Shown here: positions 7,073-8,421 of the stretch, piece after piece
Layout of the letters: each line of letters starts with the position of its first letter
Numbering within the stretch: position 1 is the stretch's first letter
Notes under the pieces: generated by a model
Told to the model about the DNA's origin: nothing
The model's input: only the letters and a program-made list of their open reading frames with translations
Databases searched by the model: none
Program-made: the position numbers and the translations under genes
From: CAYUET01 sp964443875
GTDB taxonomy: Bacteria; Auribacterota; JAFGBW01
Direction of reading: 5' to 3'
DNA: 8,421 bases
Assembly (NCBI GenBank): GCA_964443875.1
Contig: CAYUET010000068.1
Location: forward strand, 1-8,421

Positions 7073-8421
7073 CTCTTTTCATCTCCCTGATTAGTTTTTT
7101 TTTCTTTTCTGATTTCCTGAGTAAGCCGACCCAACGCATAGGTGTTAAAATCGACAAATTTAAAAAGCGGGGCAAAATGGGGAAAGGCCTCCATGACGGC
7201 TTTGGCCATCTTTTGGGCCATGCGCCTGTAATTCTCATGCCCCTGGGGCGCGGAACGAAGCTCGCAGAGCCACAGAAGGGAACGCAGATTGATCTTGAAA
7301 TACCAGCGGATGCGGTAATTCATGGGCACCACATACTGGGCTTCATAGGGAAAATCCCTGACCAGGATCTCATAGGCCTCGGAGGCCTGTTTCATGGCCT
7401 TGTGATAGGCCTCTTCAACACCCGCCCCCCGGATATCCTCCGGAACCGCATAGCCGAGGCGTGTGGAAAGAAGCTGCCGTTCCTGGGTCAGGATCCGGTG
7501 CCGGTGAAGATCCCTGAACATGCCGAAATCCCCGGTGAGATCAAAGACAAACTCCGCCTGCTCAAAAGCCCTTGGCGGCTTATGCCTGCGGTTGCCCCTC
7601 AATTCGGCGAGGGTATTGAAAATTTCCTGTTTCTTTTCGTCTGAAAACTGGGACGCCTTACCGTAAAGACCGTTTAAGTCTTCGGATGAAAATTCAAAAA
7701 CCAGGGCGGAGAGAACCTTGTTCACGGACTCATTATCCTTGTGAATGAGACTCACCTCCCCCAGGGCAGGCTTGACAGGTTCCGAAAAATTTTCCGCCTT
7801 CCGGGCAAGGAAGGCGCGCTGCATTTTATAAAATTCCTTCCAGGCTTCAAAATGCCTGTGACCTTCTTTTGCGCGGCGGACAAAGGAGGGAATAACCCTG
7901 GAAAGTTCCTCCTGGGCCAGGCGGCCGATGCCGTTGAGTTCGGCAAGATCGGAGACCAGAAGTTTCTGGAGGAGGTATTCAAAAAAACGTCCGTTGCCGT
8001 AAAGGCCGATATTGGTCAGGGAGGAGGCGGGCAAAAGACCGCGCAGGGCGTCACACACACGCGCCTGCAGGGAAGCCTTGTAAGCCTGTTCAGAAACCCC
8101 TTCCTGCCTGGGCATGACCGATTCCACGTACTGCCTGACCGGGGCCGTCAATTCCGAGTAGGTTTCAAAAAGAGTGCGGCAGGCTTTCAGGTAAAGTTCT
8201 TTATGGGGGGAAGCCATGATTTTCGGATCCTTGAAAAACCGGTAGTCGCCCCCCGCCTTTTTATCAAAAAAGATATAGCGGGTGGATTTCTCAAGCGGTG
8301 AGCCGCCGATTCTTGCGTCTTCGATCAGTTTGGAAGCCACCATGGACACATTTTCAAGGGCCAGATGCGCCCCGCCGAGTTCGCCGATGGAATCGTCCCC
8401 GTAGCCGTCCAGGACCCTGTT
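7069..8421 (-). CDS. thyX: Long-form FAD-dependent thymidylate synthase family (5' end off window)
   Basis: The reading frame is open to the right edge: 450 residues are visible and the true start lies outside; the in-frame GTG and ATG codons near 8341-8349 are internal. ThyX makes dTMP from dUMP with methylene-tetrahydrofolate, FAD and NADPH. Two ThyX-like segments can be seen. The first reads GYGDDSIGELGGAHLALENVS and then EDARIGGSPLEKSTRYIFF. The second, near 7460-7520, reads FRDLHRHRILTQERQLLSTR. This arrangement closely resembles the roughly 530-residue chlamydial ThyX as I remember it, so about 80-100 N-terminal residues are probably missing. The classic motif RHRx7S is split: the first segment has DAR in place of RHR, and in the second the Ser is two positions late. 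Activity is therefore likely by family precedent but not proven from motifs. It ends in an ATGA overlap with gmd. Confidence 0.9.
   Translation of the reverse strand, partial: NRVLDGYGDDSIGELGGAHLALENVSMVASKLIEDARIGGSPLEKSTRYIFFDKKAGGDYRFFKDPKIMASPHKELYLKACRTLFETYSELTAPVRQYVESVMPRQEGVSEQAYKASLQARVCDALRGLLPASSLTNIGLYGNGRFFEYLLQKLLVSDLAELNGIGRLAQEELSRVIPSFVRRAKEGHRHFEAWKEFYKMQRAFLARKAENFSEPVKPALGEVSLIHKDNESVNKVLSALVFEFSSEDLNGLYGKASQFSDEKKQEIFNTLAELRGNRRHKPPRAFEQAEFVFDLTGDFGMFRDLHRHRILTQERQLLSTRLGYAVPEDIRGAGVEEAYHKAMKQASEAYEILVRDFPYEAQYVVPMNYRIRWYFKINLRSLLWLCELRSAPQGHENYRRMAQKMAKAVMEAFPHFAPLFKFVDFNTYALGRLTQEIRKEKKTNQGDEKR

Noticed and set aside
7741..8301. Plus-strand 186-codon open frame inside thyX
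   Set aside because: Antisense to a clearly conserved family sequence; no independent evidence of coding.

Overview
All genes found lie on the minus strand, so the window reads right to left in transcription order. It looks like a bacterial chromosome contig, probably from an environmental or draft assembly: it carries a 10-N scaffold gap and two single-base frame disruptions. The gene mix (a long chlamydial-type ThyX, GDP-mannose dehydratase, a lipoprotein with a 3D domain, RdgB, a stand-alone receiver protein and a very large secreted calcium-binding protein) would fit a Gram-negative such as a Desulfobacterota member. That assignment is an inference, not a firm identification.

Right part (about 4923-8421, GC-richer): a compact run of four genes. 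In transcription order they are a 5'-truncated thyX-family gene, gmd (ATGA overlap with thyX), a 3D-domain lipoprotein (overlaps the end of gmd, TTG start) and rdgB (17 bp later, TTG start). The spacing suggests one transcript covering dTMP synthesis, GDP-sugar production for surface polysaccharide, a predicted envelope peptidoglycan-active lipoprotein, and nucleotide-pool cleaning. The N gap lies inside rdgB. Joining its two edges with a one-base overlap restores a complete 197-residue RdgB, so the gap is probably artificial.

Middle part (about 3982-4922, AT-rich): a single-domain response regulator whose frame is broken at an A8 run, followed in the same frame after a TAA by a 54-residue Cys/Lys-rich protein. 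There are also palindromic elements and a non-coding stretch.

Left part (1-3981, AT-rich): one very large gene running off the left edge. It encodes an exported protein with a signal peptide, a TolB/WD-like beta-propeller, a fibronectin-III-like domain, an alpha/beta-hydrolase (lipase-like) domain with a Ser-His-Ser-Met-Gly nucleophile elbow, several beta-sandwich domains and thrombospondin type 3 calcium-binding repeats. A one-base shift at residue about 207 splits it into two frames, but the propeller pattern continues across the shift, so I treat it as one gene. This is the most unusual item in the window. I saw no CRISPR array, tRNA, rRNA, transposase or obvious defence system.
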